Assembly (NCBI RefSeq): GCF_000972495.1
Contig: NZ_LATM01000008.1
Span: 293-64,292, forward strand
Reading direction: 5' to 3'
Origin: Hymenobacter terrenus
Lineage (GTDB): Bacteria; Bacteroidota; Bacteroidia; Cytophagales; Hymenobacteraceae
Length of the DNA stretch: 64,000 bases
In this document: positions 1 through 8,154 of the stretch, one piece after another
How positions within the stretch are numbered: the stretch's first letter is position 1
How the letters are laid out: each line of letters opens with the position of its first letter
The notes under the pieces: model-generated
Seen by the model: only the letters and a program-made list of their open reading frames with translations
What the model was told of the DNA's origin: nothing
Database searches by the model: none
Position numbers and translations under genes: made by a program

Positions 1-73
1 TGTTGGGTATACGTGCAGTTTACCTGATGCCGCGATGCAGGCGTTTGCGGGCAGACAAGGCACTGAATAGCTG

Positions 74-940
74 CTAAGCCGCCAGCGCCTCCTGCTCGGC
101 GCGGACGGCCTCCCAACCCAACAGTGCCTGCTTGCGGGCGTTGCCCCAGCGGTAGCCCCCGGGGCCGCCGTTTTGCTGGATGACCCGGTGGCAGGGAATC
201 AGGTAGCCAATGGCGTTGGCCCCCACGGCTCCACCCACGGCCTGGCTAGCGCCCGGGTGCGCGATGGCGGCGGCAATATCCCGATATGACACACGGGCTC
301 CCGCCGGAATGCGCAGCAGCGCTTCCCACACTTTAATCTGGAAGTTGGTTCCTTTCAGCAACAGCGGCATGGGCTTACCGGCACTCGTGGGAGCCAGGGC
401 GAAGAGCTGCGCGGCCACGACGGCGGTTTCGGCCTCGTTGGCGTGAAGAGTGGCTCCTGGCCAGGTCACGTGCAGTTGCGCCAGCGCGGCTGGCCGCTCG
501 GCTACGGTCTGAAAGGTAAGGCCGCAGATGCCGCGGTCGGTGAGGCTAAGCAGGGCCTCGCCGAAGGGAGTGGGGTGGAAGCCGTAGCGAATAACCAGTC
601 CTGCGGCTTGGGCTCGGTACTCGGCGGGTGTCATGGCTTCGTAAGCTACGAACAGGTCGTGCAGGCGACTGGTGCCCGACAAGCCGGCCTGGTAGGTGGC
701 CGCAAGCACATCCCCCGATTCCGTTAGCACCTGCTTGGCGTATTCCTTGGTCAGAAAGCGCAGGAACCGCTGCGGGCTGGTGCCAGCCCAGCGGGTAAAC
801 AAGCGGTTGAAATGAAAAGGGCTCAGGTGCACGTGGGCCGCAATTTCTTCCAGGTTGGGATGCTCGGTGAAACGGGCGGCAATGTATTCGATGGCCTGCT
901 CTACGCGGGCATAGTCCAGGGCGGCTTGCGAAGTGTGCAT
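74..940 (-). CDS. AraC-type regulator fused to methylated-DNA-cysteine methyltransferase (Ada-like, lacks N-terminal zinc domain)
   Basis: The 288-residue protein has an AraC-type helix-turn-helix region at about residues 10-112 (motif LSPFHFNRLF at 39-48). An O6-alkylguanine-DNA alkyltransferase domain follows at about 115-280. The active-site motif PCHRV is present with acceptor C250, preceded by the DNA-binding stretch GTNFQIKVWEALL. It would transfer the alkyl group from O6-methylguanine to its own cysteine and may also activate transcription. The frame is open further upstream, but the ATG at 940 is chosen because homology starts there. Compared with E. coli Ada it lacks the N-terminal metal-binding domain, which the next gene upstream encodes separately. 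It lies last in a minus-strand cluster of three repair-type genes. Confidence 0.9.
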   Translation of the reverse strand: MHTSQAALDYARVEQAIEYIAARFTEHPNLEEIAAHVHLSPFHFNRLFTRWAGTSPQRFLRFLTKEYAKQVLTESGDVLAATYQAGLSGTSRLHDLFVAYEAMTPAEYRAQAAGLVIRYGFHPTPFGEALLSLTDRGICGLTFQTVAERPAALAQLHVTWPGATLHANEAETAVVAAQLFALAPTSAGKPMPLLLKGTNFQIKVWEALLRIPAGARVSYRDIAAAIAHPGASQAVGGAVGANAIGYLIPCHRVIQQNGGPGGYRWGNARKQALLGWEAVRAEQEALAA

Positions 941-1013
941 GATGATAACTACTTGATGATATACAAATTTACCGCGCTCCCATCCGGCCTTAAATCCGAT
1001 TCTTGCGCTCTTT

Positions 1014-1265
1014 TCAGCCCATTGCGCTGGCCGCTTTCCACGCCCGGTATTGGGCGCGCAGGCAGGTGCCGCAGGGCCGGTAGCCGGCGGCCACCGCGGC
1101 AGCCGCTGACCCAAAAAATACGCGATTCTTTTTATGCATACGCTTGCCAGCCGGGCACTTGAGCGTCCCGTAGATTTTCAATCCGCGGTGACCAGCCCAG
1201 GCAACCTCACTGGCTCGGATGAGGCGCCTAAGCTCCGGGGGCGCCAAGGTGTCGTGGGCATGCAT
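1014..1265 (-). CDS. Stand-alone Ada-type metal-binding domain protein
   Basis: An 83-residue protein that is essentially one Ada N-terminal-like domain: YGTLKC (C37), a basic stretch, NRVFF, then GYRPCGTC (C65, C68). In Ada the zinc is held by four cysteines, one of which accepts methyl from DNA phosphotriesters. Here the residue four after C37 is K41 rather than cysteine, so the site has only three of the four cysteines. Its ATG shares one base with the stop of the 2OG-oxygenase gene (TGATG at 1263-1267), implying translational coupling. A role in sensing or binding alkylated DNA is inferred from family and neighbours; methyl-acceptor activity is uncertain. Confidence 0.8.
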   Translation of the reverse strand: MHAHDTLAPPELRRLIRASEVAWAGHRGLKIYGTLKCPAGKRMHKKNRVFFGSAAAAVAAGYRPCGTCLRAQYRAWKAASAMG

Positions 1266-1978
1266 CAGCGCGCATCGTGAAAAATGATGCCCAGCGTGTG
1301 GCGCTGGCCCGTGCGCACGACGCTCACGCCGTGCTTCATCGTGGCGCGGTAGAAGCCGCGGCTGCCCCGCACGGGCCGGAAGTTGGTCGTGAACAGGAGC
1401 AAGTCGCCTTTTCGGGGTTGCAGCACGGTGGCCCGCGACTGGGCCCGGGGGCGCTGCTCGGTCAGCACGAACTCGCCGCCGGTGTAATCCTGCCCCGGCT
1501 CACTGAGGAATAGCACAAGCTGCAAGGGAAAGAATACCTCGCCGTATAAGTCCTGGTGTAGAGTATTGTGCCCGCCCGGGCCATAGCGCAGGATAAGGAC
1601 CGTCGGCTGAGTTTGCTGCCGCTGTCGGCACTGCTCGTGCAACTCCGCCAGGCTAGCCGGGTACGACGGCTCCTGCTGCAAATGGCGCATCCACTGGTTG
1701 GCAATGGGCGCGAGGTAGGGATACACCAACTCCCGCAAGGCGGCCAACAGGCCCGGCAGCGGATACGCGAAATACTTATACTCGCCCAGGCCGAAGCGGT
1801 ACCGCTCCATCACAATGGTCTTGCGATACAGGGCAGCGCTGGCGTATCCGGCCACCAGCCAGTCGCATTCGGCGGCGGTCAAAACGCCGGGCACTTCGGC
1901 GTAGCCCTGGCCGTCCAAAGCCGTAGTAATAGCCGCCCAGGGCAGCTGCCGGATGCGGGAAGAAAGGTCGTCTGTCAT
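1265..1978 (-). CDS. 2OG-Fe(II) oxygenase, putative DNA-demethylating type
   Basis: A 237-residue protein with the double-stranded beta-helix iron motif H141-x-D143 (LHQDLYGE), the distal H216 (MKHGV) and R226 as likely 2-oxoglutarate ligand. GGEF and KGDLLLF strands between them fit the fold. It resembles the bacterial oxygenase group predicted to remove alkyl lesions from DNA (Oxygenase-NA type); this assignment is from memory of the family. The reading frame extends upstream to 2140, but the ATG at 1978 gives the usual start. It is coupled to the Ada-type domain gene and followed by the AraC-OGT gene, which supports a role in alkylation repair. Confidence 0.8.
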   Translation of the reverse strand: MTDDLSSRIRQLPWAAITTALDGQGYAEVPGVLTAAECDWLVAGYASAALYRKTIVMERYRFGLGEYKYFAYPLPGLLAALRELVYPYLAPIANQWMRHLQQEPSYPASLAELHEQCRQRQQTQPTVLILRYGPGGHNTLHQDLYGEVFFPLQLVLFLSEPGQDYTGGEFVLTEQRPRAQSRATVLQPRKGDLLLFTTNFRPVRGSRGFYRATMKHGVSVVRTGQRHTLGIIFHDAR

Positions 1979-2208
1979 ATCAGGAAAAGAGAGTGGCAAC
2001 AGCTGGGCAGGACGTCGCGAAAAAAATTGAGTGATGAAATCCCCGTCAACTGTCATCAGCTTGAGGAGAGGACAAAATTCTTGCAGGAGCTTGCTGCCCA
2101 CGACCCGATTCTTGCGCAGTTTGAATAAATGCCTGCCCACTGAACTGCCTCAGCAGTGAAAAGCCGCACCGTAATGCCAACTACTGCGCGTCCACTTCGT
2201 TAACGGGA

Positions 2209-2299
2209 ATTAGAGTCGTTTCAAGGTTTAGGTAACGCCCCGCTGTAGCGCGGACTAAAAGTCCGGGCTATGAGACAGCCACTCCGAAACCGCTCTAAT
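2209..2299. repeat. MITE-like hairpin element 1
   Basis: A 91-bp element bounded by imperfect terminal inverted repeats (ATTAGAGTCGTTTC at 2209-2222 and GAAACCGCTCTAAT at 2286-2299). Inside is a short hairpin, TAGCGCGGAC...GTCCGGGCTA. The right end matches the ends of elements near 13671, 15371 and 34662. Confidence 0.6.
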
Positions 2300-2357
2300 G
2301 TTCTTACTCCTACCAATCGAAAAACTCTGAATATCCACTTTCTTCCTGATTATTCTC

Positions 2358-2564
2358 ATGCGCAAAGGCACCAAAGTCACCTGGAAATACGGCACCGGCA
2401 CGGCCACCGGCAAAATTGAATCGATGCACAAAGAGCCGATTTCGCGCACCATCAAAGGGGCCGAGATTCACCGCAACGGCTCGGTGAAGGACCCGGCACT
2501 GGTCATCGTGCAGGACAATGGCGACCGGGTACTTAAGCTAAAAAGTGAAGTAACGGCAGCCTAA
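2358..2564 (+). CDS. DUF2945 (Tudor-like) small protein
   Basis: A 68-residue basic protein beginning MRKGTKVTWKYGTGTATGKI, with the conserved signatures GAEIHRNGS, DPALVIVQ and GDRVLKLKSEV. This is the DUF2945/Hva1 Tudor-like family of small cytoplasmic proteins whose function is not settled. The domain occupies the whole protein. It stands alone, downstream of hairpin element 1, with no gene close on the same strand. Confidence 0.85.
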   Translation: MRKGTKVTWKYGTGTATGKIESMHKEPISRTIKGAEIHRNGSVKDPALVIVQDNGDRVLKLKSEVTAA

Positions 2565-3223
2565 AACGCGGGCAACAAGTTCGGTACCGTTTAACCTAGC
2601 CTCGCCCCTGCTCATTACCGCTGGCGCCCCTCAACCTGTGCCGTGTTCGACGACGAGTTGCTATCCGGCTGATGGTTGCGCTGCTCGTGTACCATCCGCA
2701 GTCCGGGCCCGGTGTAATGTTTGAAACCGATAAGTTGAAGAAACTCTTCTTGGGGTCGCTACACCGCTTTTGCAGCTTTCCGGCTAACGCAAACAGCTTC
2801 TAAAAGCCTGACACCCGGCCACGGCTGATTTTCCATTTGCCGCACTCGCAGATGCGGTCGGGAGCTTCGTGGCTGTTGGGTAGAAATTTAAAACGGCTAG
2901 TAGAAAGAGGAAAAGGAAAGCCAAACCGGCGCACGTTTCTGACGCCGCGCTCGCGCCGCTCGGCCTCGGGCAATACTTGCGGGGAAGATGCGAGGCCAAA
3001 GGCAGCGCGTCACAGATACGCGCCCTCCCTCCCCTACAATCTCCTCTTTCTTAAACACCTTAAAAGGGTGTTACACATTCTTTTTAACGCGCATTAGCCG
3101 AAAGCCAGATGCTACGACTCGGTTTTTTAATTTTAATTCCACATTTTTAAATATTCATGTTAACACTGCTTTACCCAAAGCCCCATTTCACGTCCGTCTA
3201 ATCACACCTCTTTTCTTGCGCGC
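2565..3223. other. Gene-poor stretch, no supported feature
   Basis: About 660 bp without a convincing gene. A short open frame at roughly 2595-2803 reads as a possible decayed coding piece (RLMVALLVYHPQSGPGV), but I cannot assign it. The right half turns A+T-rich just before the membrane-protein gene and may hold its promoter. Confidence 0.5.
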
Positions 3224-3706
3224 ATGCTCCCCGAAAACCAACCCACGCCCGGCACCTCGTCCTCTGATTATCCGGGGCCCTACGCCCTGCTGGAAAAAGA
3301 ACTGGCTCCCTACTTCATCGACAAAGCACCCGTCGCCCCACTGAGGCTGAAGGAGGGCTTCGTGAAGTATTTTCCCTGGGTGGCGGTAGTGCTGCTGGTG
3401 CTTTTGCTGCCCGTGGTGCTGGCCGCTCTGGGATTAGGCGCGCTGCTCTCGCCGTTTAGCTTTTTGGGTGGCTTGGACAGCGGATTTTCCTATATCATGG
3501 TACTGGGGCTGTCGGCCGTCACGCTGGTACTGGATATACTGTCGCTGAGCGGTTTATTTAACCGGCAGCGCGTTGGGTGGAAATGGGCCTATTACTCCCA
3601 GCTGTTGAGCATCCTCTCGGGAGTCTTCACGTTTTCCGTGCCAAGCATACTGATGAGCCTGCTCTTCTTGTACCTGCTGTTTCAGGTGCGGAGCTATTAC
3701 AAATAA
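3224..3706 (+). CDS. Small multi-pass membrane protein
   Basis: A 160-residue protein with a hydrophilic N-terminal region of about 50 residues (proline-rich, then LEKELAPYFIDKAP) and four probable membrane segments at about 51-72, 85-107, 120-135 and 138-156, ending VRSYYK. I do not recognise a named family. It is the first of three plus-strand genes, followed about 100 bp later by the CxxC peptide gene and the MNIO enzyme. That placement makes a role in export or membrane anchoring of the modified peptide conceivable, but nothing in the protein itself shows this. Confidence 0.7.
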   Translation: MLPENQPTPGTSSSDYPGPYALLEKELAPYFIDKAPVAPLRLKEGFVKYFPWVAVVLLVLLLPVVLAALGLGALLSPFSFLGGLDSGFSYIMVLGLSAVTLVLDILSLSGLFNRQRVGWKWAYYSQLLSILSGVFTFSVPSILMSLLFLYLLFQVRSYYK

Positions 3707-3807
3707 ATTTCTGCTAGCTATTTGAAATAGGCCGTCGGCACTGATTGCAACGGTCTGTATTCGGCCGGCGCGCCAAGTCTTAGTCATTCGAAATCCACTG
3801 TACAGTT

Positions 3808-3975
3808 ATGAAACTCCCCAAATCATTACTCGGAGCCTTGTTGGTTGGCATCACGGTACAAGCCACCACCAGTTGCTCCGAAAAGAGCAAGCCGGAGCCC
3901 AAAGAGAAAACTGCCAAAGGCGAAAAAGAAACCGTGCCCCCCCCATACGCCTGCCAGGGCTGCGGCATGGGCTAA
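3808..3975 (+). CDS. Putative MNIO-class RiPP precursor peptide, CxxCGMG tail
   Basis: A 55-residue peptide. It has a basic, signal-like hydrophobic N-terminus (residues 1-22), then C23 after TTS, which makes an imperfect lipobox. A Lys/Glu-rich linker spans 24-43. The C-terminus is PPPYACQGCGMG with C49 and C52. It ends 26 bp before the gene for an MNIO (DUF692) enzyme. Short Bacteroidota peptides with a signal-like leader and a C-terminal CxACGMG-like core next to MNIO enzymes are known as chryseobasin-related precursors; this family link is from memory. C49 and C52 are the likely sites of oxidative modification. Whether the N-terminus is a secretion signal, a lipoprotein anchor or only an enzyme-recognition leader cannot be told from sequence. 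Confidence 0.8.
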   Translation: MKLPKSLLGALLVGITVQATTSCSEKSKPEPKEKTAKGEKETVPPPYACQGCGMG

Positions 3976-4001
3976 GCGGCGCCTTTCCGGCCTAAGCTTG
4001 T

Positions 4002-5135
4002 ATGGAGCCAACGCCCGCAATTTTAGCTTCGCTGGCCTGTAACCTGGACAGCGACATTCTTACGGCCGCTTTTCCGCTTTTGGAAGACGGCCAGGTAGAA
4101 GCCTTGGAGTGGTCGTTCGACGCGCTCTTTCGGACCCAGGAATTGCCCGAATGGTTCGTCGAGCTGCTGCAAACCTACAGCCGCCGGCAACGGCTGGTGG
4201 GCCACGGCGTTTTCTTCTCCCTGCTTTCGAGCAAATGGACACCCGAACAGCAGCAGTGGCTGGCGCAGCTGCGGCAGGTGTCGTTGCAGTTTGCCTTCGA
4301 CCACATCACGGAGCACTTCGGCTTCTTCACGGGCCAAAACTTCCATTCAGGGGCTCCCCTGCCTGTTCCTTATACCAACACAACCTTGCGCATCGGCCAA
4401 GACCGGCTGCGGCGCATATCTGATGCCTGCCAGTGCTCCGTCGGCTTAGAAAACCTAGCCTTCGCTTACTCGCTGGCAGAGGTGCGGCAGCACGGCGAGT
4501 TTTTGGAAAAGCTGATTGCGCCCGTCAACGGCTTTATCATCCTCGACCTACACAACCTGTACTGTCAACTCCACAACTTCTCCGTTCCCTACGAGAATTT
4601 AATAGGCTTATACCCGCTCGATTGCGTTCGAGAAATCCATATTTCGGGCGGCAGTTGGGAAGATTCCGGGGTGCTGCCGCACAAAAAAGTGCGGCGGGAC
4701 ACGCACGACGATGCCGTGCCGGCCGAGGTTTTTCACCTTCTGGAGCTAACCATGCCCAAGTGCCCAAATCTGAAATACGTCGTGCTGGAACAGCTCGGTA
4801 CCGGGCTCCGGAGCGACAGCAGCAAAGCCCAGTTCCGACGCGACTTTCAGAAGATGGCCAGCATGGTGCAGCAGCACCGGCATGGCCCGCACCGCCAACC
4901 AGCCCATGAATTCAGGCCGCTGCAGCTGCCAGTCCTCGGCACGGCCATTGAGGACGAGCAACTGCAGACGCAGCAAATCCAGCTGTCCCACATTCTGGAA
5001 AATGCTTCCACGTTTGAAGCAGCGCACCGTCAACTTCTCTCTTCTTCGCTGGCTAACTCGGCCTGGGAAATAGAGAATTGGGAACCCCACATGCTGGAAA
5101 CAGCCGTGCGAATCGCGCAGAAGTGGAAGAAATAG
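4002..5135 (+). CDS. MNIO family (DUF692) multinuclear non-heme iron oxidative enzyme
   Basis: A 377-residue protein whose first 290 residues carry the TIM-barrel metal motifs of MNIO enzymes: H68, D100-H101, E104-H105 (DHITEHFGF), E150-N151, D182/H184/N185 (LDLHNLYC), E211/H213 (EIHISGG), D233/H235/D236 (DTHDDAVP) and E263 (LEQLGTG). Such enzymes bind two or three irons and oxidatively rearrange cysteines in ribosomal peptides. MNIO proteins are usually near 280 residues; here about 85 more follow (roughly 293-377), containing LSHILENASTFEAAH and a C-terminal helix-rich stretch. That extension could take the place of a separate partner protein, since none lies downstream. The substrate is presumably the CxxC peptide encoded 26 bp upstream. 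Confidence 0.92.
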   Translation: MEPTPAILASLACNLDSDILTAAFPLLEDGQVEALEWSFDALFRTQELPEWFVELLQTYSRRQRLVGHGVFFSLLSSKWTPEQQQWLAQLRQVSLQFAFDHITEHFGFFTGQNFHSGAPLPVPYTNTTLRIGQDRLRRISDACQCSVGLENLAFAYSLAEVRQHGEFLEKLIAPVNGFIILDLHNLYCQLHNFSVPYENLIGLYPLDCVREIHISGGSWEDSGVLPHKKVRRDTHDDAVPAEVFHLLELTMPKCPNLKYVVLEQLGTGLRSDSSKAQFRRDFQKMASMVQQHRHGPHRQPAHEFRPLQLPVLGTAIEDEQLQTQQIQLSHILENASTFEAAHRQLLSSSLANSAWEIENWEPHMLETAVRIAQKWKK

Positions 5136-5181
5136 CCTGCTGTACTCCTTGATTTGAAACGCATTAGCTAGCTCCCCAAAC

Positions 5182-5218
5182 AAAAAGCCCCGCCGGTTCA
5201 TACCGACGGGGCTTTTTT
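5182..5218. terminator. Bidirectional terminator between MNIO gene and permease gene
   Basis: A hairpin with stem AAAAGCCCCGCCGG / CCGACGGGGCTTTT, a 6-base loop and a run of T on the plus side and A on the left side. It sits between convergent genes and could stop both. Confidence 0.85.
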
Positions 5219-5236
5219 GATTTGTCTCCGCTAAGG

Positions 5237-6820
5237 CTATAGATTGTCCTTATTGGGTTTGATGAAGGCTTCTTCGTCCATTTCAGTAGGCACCACCACC
5301 ACGCCCTTTTGGAGCATGGAGTTCCGCTTGCCGTAGAGGAAATACACGATGAATCCTATCAGCATCCAGCCCAGAGCCAGCTTTAGCGTGTTCGTATCGA
5401 GGGCCAGAATCATGAGCGTGCAGACCGCCGCGCCCAGGATGGGCACCAGCGGGAAGCTGGCCGACGACAGCGGCGAGCGGAACGGCCGCGGCTGGTCGGG
5501 GTCGGAGCGACGCATGAGCCACACGCCGATGCTCACTAGCACAAAGGCCAGCAGCGTGCCGAACGAGGTCAAATCGCCGGCCACGGAGCCGGGCACGAAG
5601 GCTGCGAACCCGCCCACGAACACCAGCAACGCCAGGTTCGACTTATAAGGTGTGTTGAAGCGGGGGTGCAAATCGGAGAAGGCTTTGGGCATCAGGCCGT
5701 CCTTGGCCATGGAGAAGAACACGCGGCTCTGGCCCATGAGCATCACGAGGATAACCGACGAGAAGCCGAGCAGAATGGCCACCGTCACGGCCGTGCCGAG
5801 CCACTCGTAGCCGGGCATGTGCGCCTTGATGGCGTAGGTCACCGAGGCTTCGCCGCCCAGGGCCGGGTCGGCAAACTCGCGCCAATTGGCCACGCCCGTC
5901 AGCACGTGCCCGAACAGAATGTAGAGCACCGTACACACCGCCAGTGAGCCCAGAATACCGATGGGCATGTCGCGCTTGGGGTTTTTGGCTTCCTGCGCGG
6001 CCGTGCTCACGGCATCGAACCCGATGAAAGCGAAGAACACAATGGCCGCGCCGCCCAGAATGCCGCCCCAGCCGTGCTTGTTCCATTCGGTGTATTCGCG
6101 CACCACTACGCCAGCAGCGTTTTTCACGGGCTCGGCGTTCTCGGGAATCAGGTAGGGCGTGTGGTTGACGGGGTTGATAAACTGCCAACCCACGGCGATG
6201 AACACCAGCACGATGGCTACTTTCAGTACCACGACGATGGCGTTGAACAGGGCCGACTCCTGCGTGCCCTTGATGAGCAGCAGCGACAAGGCCACGATGA
6301 TGAACAGAGCCGGCAGGTTGATGAGGCCGTGCTCCACGGTGCCGTTTACTACCGCGCTTTCGAAAGGTGAGTGGCTGAGATTATACGGTAAACTCTTGCC
6401 AAACACCTGCAAGAGCTTATTCAGGTACTCGCTCCAGGCAATGCTGACGGTGGCCGCGCCCAGCGCGTATTCCATAATCAGAGCCCAGCCAATAACCCAG
6501 GCCACGAATTCACCCATGGTGGTGTAGGCGTAGGTGTAGGCCGAGCCGGCGATGGGAATCATGGCCGCGAATTCGGCGTAACACAGCCCGGCGAACACGC
6601 AGCCAATGGCGGCCACGATGAACGCCAACGTCACGCCCGGCCCGGAAGCCTGCGCGGCCGCGGCGGCGGTGCGCACAAACAGGCCCGCTCCGATGATGGC
6701 GCCTACACCCAGGGCCACGAGGTTGCCGGCGCCAAGGGTGCGCTGGAGCGTGCCGTGCCCGGATGAGTTGGCCTCGCCCAGAAGCACGGCCAGGGGTTTT
6801 TTGGCGAAAATACTTGCCAT
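5237..6820 (-). CDS. APC-family amino acid permease
   Basis: A 527-residue integral membrane protein with about 12-13 hydrophobic helices. The start of the transport core reads GVGAIIGAGLFV (about residues 38-49), the typical APC-superfamily first-helix motif. GSAYTYAYTTMGE and FFAFIGFDAVSTAAQEAKNP are also characteristic of the cationic amino-acid transporter-like branch (YfnA/CAT type). It would import amino acids with protons; substrate specificity cannot be read. Length is normal. It is a single gene, convergent with the MNIO gene and divergent from the Spy-like genes. Confidence 0.9.
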   Translation of the reverse strand: MASIFAKKPLAVLLGEANSSGHGTLQRTLGAGNLVALGVGAIIGAGLFVRTAAAAAQASGPGVTLAFIVAAIGCVFAGLCYAEFAAMIPIAGSAYTYAYTTMGEFVAWVIGWALIMEYALGAATVSIAWSEYLNKLLQVFGKSLPYNLSHSPFESAVVNGTVEHGLINLPALFIIVALSLLLIKGTQESALFNAIVVVLKVAIVLVFIAVGWQFINPVNHTPYLIPENAEPVKNAAGVVVREYTEWNKHGWGGILGGAAIVFFAFIGFDAVSTAAQEAKNPKRDMPIGILGSLAVCTVLYILFGHVLTGVANWREFADPALGGEASVTYAIKAHMPGYEWLGTAVTVAILLGFSSVILVMLMGQSRVFFSMAKDGLMPKAFSDLHPRFNTPYKSNLALLVFVGGFAAFVPGSVAGDLTSFGTLLAFVLVSIGVWLMRRSDPDQPRPFRSPLSSASFPLVPILGAAVCTLMILALDTNTLKLALGWMLIGFIVYFLYGKRNSMLQKGVVVVPTEMDEEAFIKPNKDNL

Positions 6821-7081
6821 ATGTTAGCTGTAAAAGAAGGAAAGAAGGTGAAATTAAAAAGCCCGTGAACGTAACCGCGTAGCATCTTCCGGAATGAAAT
6901 TCGTCGGCAGCGGCAGTGGCGGGTCCGAAATATAGGCAGCAAATTCGCTCCATTCCTGTTTTTGGCTCCGAGCCGCTGAGACGCCGCCAAGCGGCAGCCG
7001 GCAACGCCTTGCTTAAACCCAGCGCCCCTTAGGACATCCAAGCTTGCGTTCCATCCCCATTCCTCAACGATACCAACCATC

Positions 7082-7522
7082 ATGAAGCAGTTCCTCGTTC
7101 TCCTCGCAGCCTTTGCCGCCACCGCCGGCCCCAGCTTCGCCCAGGCCCCCGCCCCCACCAGCCCCGTGACCGCAGCTCAACCCAGCCCCCGCCCCCAGCC
7201 CTCCCCCACCCAGCAAGCCGACCGCCGGGCCCAGTACCTGACCAAAGAGCTGGGCCTAAATGCCGACCAGCAAGCCAAGCTGACGCCCATCCTGCTGGCC
7301 CAGCGCCAGGAGATGATGGCCATGCGCGAACAGGTGCAGACTGGTGGCCGCCGCCGTGGCATGGGCCAGGACCTCAAAGCCACACAGGCCAAGTACGACG
7401 ACCAGATCAAGGTCGTACTCACGCCCGAGCAATACGCCAAGTTCAACCAGCTCAAAGACGAGCAGCGCGATAAAATGCGGGAGCGGCGCGCCAATGGCCA
7501 AGGCATGAAAGCGACGCAATAA
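7082..7522 (+). CDS. Spy/CpxP-like periplasmic protein with LTxxQ motif
   Basis: A 146-residue protein with a clear signal peptide (MKQFLVLLAAFAATAGPSFAQ), a Pro/Ala-rich linker, then a helical region with two LTxxQ-type repeats: ELGLNADQQAKL near 60-71 and VLTPEQYAKF near 112-121. The rest is highly charged. This is the layout of small periplasmic Spy/CpxP-like proteins, some of which are chaperones or metal/stress sensors. A second copy of the same family follows 157 bp downstream on the same strand. Confidence 0.85.
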   Translation: MKQFLVLLAAFAATAGPSFAQAPAPTSPVTAAQPSPRPQPSPTQQADRRAQYLTKELGLNADQQAKLTPILLAQRQEMMAMREQVQTGGRRRGMGQDLKATQAKYDDQIKVVLTPEQYAKFNQLKDEQRDKMRERRANGQGMKATQ

Positions 7523-7679
7523 TTGCCCTGTTAGTGAGCAAAAAGCGCCGGTTTGTCGATGGATAGCGGCGGGCTTTGCTGTCTCAACCGTAACTGGCAT
7601 ACCACTTGCCACCACCCTGGCCAGCAAATAAACCAATCTGCTTTCGCCCACCCCTTCATTCTTTCGTTTTAACCCAACC

Positions 7680-8096
7680 ATGAAAAAGACCCTCGCATTG
7701 CTCGCTGCCCTCGCTTTCACCACCGTCGGCACCACCTTCGCCCAAACCGCTCCCGCCGCTACCACGCCAGCCCACCACGGCAAAGGCGGCCAGCATAAAG
7801 ACCCCGCCAAAAAAGCCGACCAGAAAGCCGGCAAAATGGCCAAAGAACTCGGTCTGAACGCCGACCAGGAAGCTCGTCTTGAGAAACTGATGCTGACCCG
7901 CCACCAGGAAACCGCGGCCCTCAAAACCAAATACGCGACCGACAAAAAAGCCGGCCGCGCCGACATGAAGGCCGCCCACGACCGCTATCAGGCCGAGCTC
8001 AAGCAAATCCTGACGCCCGAGCAGTACGCCAAATTCGAGCAGCAAAAAGCCCAGCACCGCGGCCACGGCAAAGACAAAATGAGAGCCAAAAGCTGA
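7680..8096 (+). CDS. Spy/CpxP-like periplasmic protein, second copy
   Basis: A 138-residue paralogue of the preceding gene. It has a signal peptide (MKKTLALLAALAFTTVGTTFAQ), a His/Lys-rich stretch (AHHGKGGQHKDPAKK), then ELGLNADQEARLEKL and ILTPEQYAKFEQQ, the same paired LTxxQ-type motifs at similar spacing. Its tail is His- and Lys-rich (HRGHGKDKMRAKS), which might favour metal or polyanion binding (inference). The pair looks like a tandem duplication that has diverged in the linker. A strong terminator follows at 8118. Confidence 0.85.
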   Translation: MKKTLALLAALAFTTVGTTFAQTAPAATTPAHHGKGGQHKDPAKKADQKAGKMAKELGLNADQEARLEKLMLTRHQETAALKTKYATDKKAGRADMKAAHDRYQAELKQILTPEQYAKFEQQKAQHRGHGKDKMRAKS

Positions 8097-8117
8097 TTGC
8101 CACTCGTTGAGATTAAG

Positions 8118-8154
8118 TAAAAGCCCTTGCCTATCCGGCAAGGGCTTTTTTTTT
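8118..8154 (+). terminator. Rho-independent terminator after Spy-like pair
   Basis: Stem AAAAGCCCTTGCC / GGCAAGGGCTTTT with a short loop and a run of nine T, 21 bp after the stop of the second Spy-like gene. Confidence 0.9.

Noticed and set aside
2595..2803. Possible transposase fragment upstream of the MNIO locus
   Set aside because: RLMVALLVYHPQSGPGV is suggestive, but no further transposase motif or terminal repeat could be found.
2837..3097. 86-codon open frame
   Set aside because: Basic, unstructured text with no start signal and no conservation pattern; treated as noise.
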